16,478 nt of DNA. It comes from Bacteroidetes/Chlorobi group bacterium ChocPot_Mid. Its GTDB lineage: Bacteria > Bacteroidota > Ignavibacteria > Kapaibacteriales > UBA2268. Under the pieces are notes generated by a model that was given only the letters and a program-made list of their open reading frames with translations, searched no databases and was not told where the DNA came from. Location of the stretch: positions 1-16,478 of the forward strand of contig RCNQ01000133.1 in assembly GCA_003731675.1 (NCBI GenBank), written 5' to 3'. A program made the translations under genes and the position numbers. Below, in pieces: positions 15,395 through 16,478 of the stretch (position 1 is its first letter; the number at the start of each line of letters is the position of its first letter).

Positions 15395-15751
15395 TTAACC
15401 TTGATACGGTATATATTCTTCCAATTGATTCAATTCATTTTTTTCAAAAGCCGCTATTACCCTTTTAATTTTTGTATTTGCCGTAGCCTGAAAAATTTTA
15501 ATATTTGCATCTTTCAAAATATTGAATGCTTTTGGTCCGGGATTTGCCGAAATTACTGCTTCTACATTCATTTCGACAGCCATAGATGCTACCGATGCAC
15601 CTACAGATGCCTGTGAATCCTGATGAGGATTAGAAATAAATTTAAAACTATCATTCTCGGTTTCATAAATTAAAATATAAGGGCATCTCCCAAAACCTGA
15701 ATCAATTGTATCGGTTTTACTATCGCCACTGACTGTTATAAAAAGTTTCAT
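15395..15751 (-). CDS. NifX/NifB-like (dinitrogenase Fe-Mo cofactor biosynthesis domain) protein
   Basis: The 118 aa form a single Nitro_FeMo-Co domain of the RNase H-like fold that binds metal-sulfur clusters or their precursors. Visible marks are 'DSGFGRCPYILIYETE' (residues 17-32, with C23), 'FKFISNPHQDSQASVGASVA', 'NVEAVISANPGPKAFNILKDANIKIFQA' and a C-terminal helix. Stand-alone members occur widely in anaerobes with no nitrogenase, including the orange-protein (ORP) relatives, so nitrogen fixation should not be inferred; no nif gene is seen here. The start is ATG 15751, directly at the first strand. The gene ends in GGT-TAA, and the 128-aa protein gene follows in the same frame after one codon. 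The NlpC/P60 gene lies 103 nt upstream on the same strand. Confidence 0.85.
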   Translation of the reverse strand: MKLFITVSGDSKTDTIDSGFGRCPYILIYETENDSFKFISNPHQDSQASVGASVASMAVEMNVEAVISANPGPKAFNILKDANIKIFQATANTKIKRVIAAFEKNELNQLEEYIPYQG

Positions 15752-15801
15752 TCACAATGAAATATAATCACAATAAAATTTAATTTATTAAAATCGGATT
15801 T

Positions 15802-15831
15802 CAAAAATAATGTTTACTAATTACAAATTTA
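15802..15831 (-). promoter_or_regulatory. Candidate -7 elements upstream of the NifX-like gene
   Basis: Two minus-strand TAnnTTTG matches occur here: TATTTTTG at 15809-15802 and TAAATTTG at 15831-15824. The TTTG of the second lies 14 nt upstream of the first, shorter than the usual 19-21. They suggest the NifX-like gene could be transcribed separately from the NlpC/P60 gene, but chance matches in AT-rich DNA are common. Confidence 0.25.
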
Positions 15832-15854
15832 TAAGCAATAAAAAATACTTAAAA

Positions 15855-16478
15855 TCATTCAGATGAACTGAAAGAGGTTTTATTGACATATTGTTCTAAA
15901 TCATTGAGATACAATCTCCGCCCGCCAATAAAGTGAGTTGCATAGTAACTTGAATTTAATGATGAAACAGTTACTCCCCACCTTGAACTGGAATGTGCAA
16001 ACAATCCATCACCTAAATAAATACCCACGTGTGATGCATATCTGTATGAGTAAGTATGGAAAAATACCAAGTCCCCAAATTCGAGTTCATCTCTCGATAT
16101 TTCAGCACCTATGCTGATTTGAATTCGGGCTGTACGAGGTAGCATTAAATCACTAACATCTGTGAAAATTCTTTGTACAAATCCGGAGCAGTCAATAGCT
16201 TTTCTTGTATTCCCCCCAAAACGATACGGTGTTCCAAACCAATCCATAATCATTGCCATTAATGCTTTTTTATGGATACCACCTTTAGTAAACTCTTCCG
16301 GTTCTCCGTTATCAACATAAGAAAGCCACAAAGTTCTGAAAGTTTCAATATCAGTTTTCTGAAATCTGTCCTCAACAACATCATCTGTAGAATCTTCTTC
16401 CTCGTCAATTTCCTTACCTTGCTCCAACTGAGTCTCACAAAATTCTAAATCATCTTCCTCAATAGCATCTAAATCTTC
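15855..16478 (-). CDS. NlpC/P60-family cell-wall peptidase, N-terminus cut by window edge
   Basis: NlpC/P60 enzymes are cysteine peptidases that cut peptide stems of peptidoglycan, usually D-Glu-gamma-diaminopimelate bonds. The domain is complete: 'ALMAMIMDWFGTPYRFGGNTRKAIDCSGFV' with the catalytic Cys, 'LMLPRTARIQISIGAEISRDELEFGDLVFF', 'ASHVGIYLGDGLFAHSSSRWGV' with the catalytic His and a following His as third residue, and 'THFIGGRRLY' at the end. The reading frame stays open from 16427 to the window edge, giving 207 visible residues, so the TTG at 16427 is probably internal and the true start lies outside. The visible N-terminal part is remarkably acidic: about half of the first 37 residues are Asp or Glu. 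The signal peptide or lipobox expected of an exported peptidase would be in the missing part. Confidence 0.88.
   Translation of the reverse strand, partial: EDLDAIEEDDLEFCETQLEQGKEIDEEEDSTDDVVEDRFQKTDIETFRTLWLSYVDNGEPEEFTKGGIHKKALMAMIMDWFGTPYRFGGNTRKAIDCSGFVQRIFTDVSDLMLPRTARIQISIGAEISRDELEFGDLVFFHTYSYRYASHVGIYLGDGLFAHSSSRWGVTVSSLNSSYYATHFIGGRRLYLNDLEQYVNKTSFSSSE

Noticed and set aside
15395..15751. Nitrogen fixation locus, from the NifX/NifB-like domain
   Set aside because: No nifHDK, nifE/N or radical-SAM nifB is present; stand-alone domains of this type are common in non-fixers.
1..16478. tRNA, rRNA, CRISPR array, insertion sequence or prophage
   Set aside because: No T-loop-like GGTTCGA context with acceptor pairing, no regularly spaced direct repeats, and no transposase, integrase or phage-like protein was found.

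Overview
The window looks like chromosomal DNA from an AT-rich (about one third G+C by eye) member of the Bacteroidota/Chlorobiota (FCB) lineage, most likely close to Ignavibacteria or Kapabacteria. Three things support this. There is a recognisable PorD/DUF4835 protein of the type IX secretion system. The dnaB leader carries the Bacteroidota-type promoter (TTTG, then TAnnTTTG). Most genes start without a Shine-Dalgarno sequence, and several need TTG starts. Exact taxonomy cannot be fixed from this window alone. I saw no rRNA, tRNA, CRISPR array, insertion sequence or phage gene, so this is core chromosome rather than an accessory island.

Layout, left to right. (1) 1-237, minus: the amino end of an unrecognised single-pass membrane protein, cut by the window edge. 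(2) 238-780: a gene-free divergent spacer with helically phased T/A tracts. (3) 781-5810, plus: trkA (K+ channel regulator), a membrane-anchored SRPBCC-like protein 12 nt behind it, then dnaB (replicative helicase) with its own promoter, and lysC (aspartate kinase). (4) 5824-8691, minus: the conserved rpmH-rnpA-yidD-yidC cluster (ribosomal protein L34, RNase P protein, and two membrane-protein insertion factors). Neither dnaA nor mnmE sits beside it, although both often do. (5) 8830-9846, minus: a RodZ-like cell-shape protein. (6) 10015-13339, plus: two tandem DUF2279 envelope paralogs followed by porD, an envelope/secretion group. (7) 13348-14678, minus: an M29-like aminopeptidase followed by a HIT-family hydrolase. 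(8) 14679-15004: a gene-free AT-rich spacer with one weak hairpin. (9) 15005-16478, minus: an NlpC/P60 peptidase open to the window edge, a NifX/NifB-like domain protein, and an uncharacterised 128-aa helical protein.

The genes are mostly housekeeping: ion homeostasis, replication, lysine/threonine precursor supply, RNA and ribosome maturation, membrane insertion, cell shape, and envelope maintenance. The least explained parts are the NifX-like gene and its 128-aa follower, which are in the same reading frame with only TAA-CAT between stop and start, and the duplicated DUF2279 proteins next to porD. I found no clear case for a wholly new multi-gene system; these two places are the best leads.
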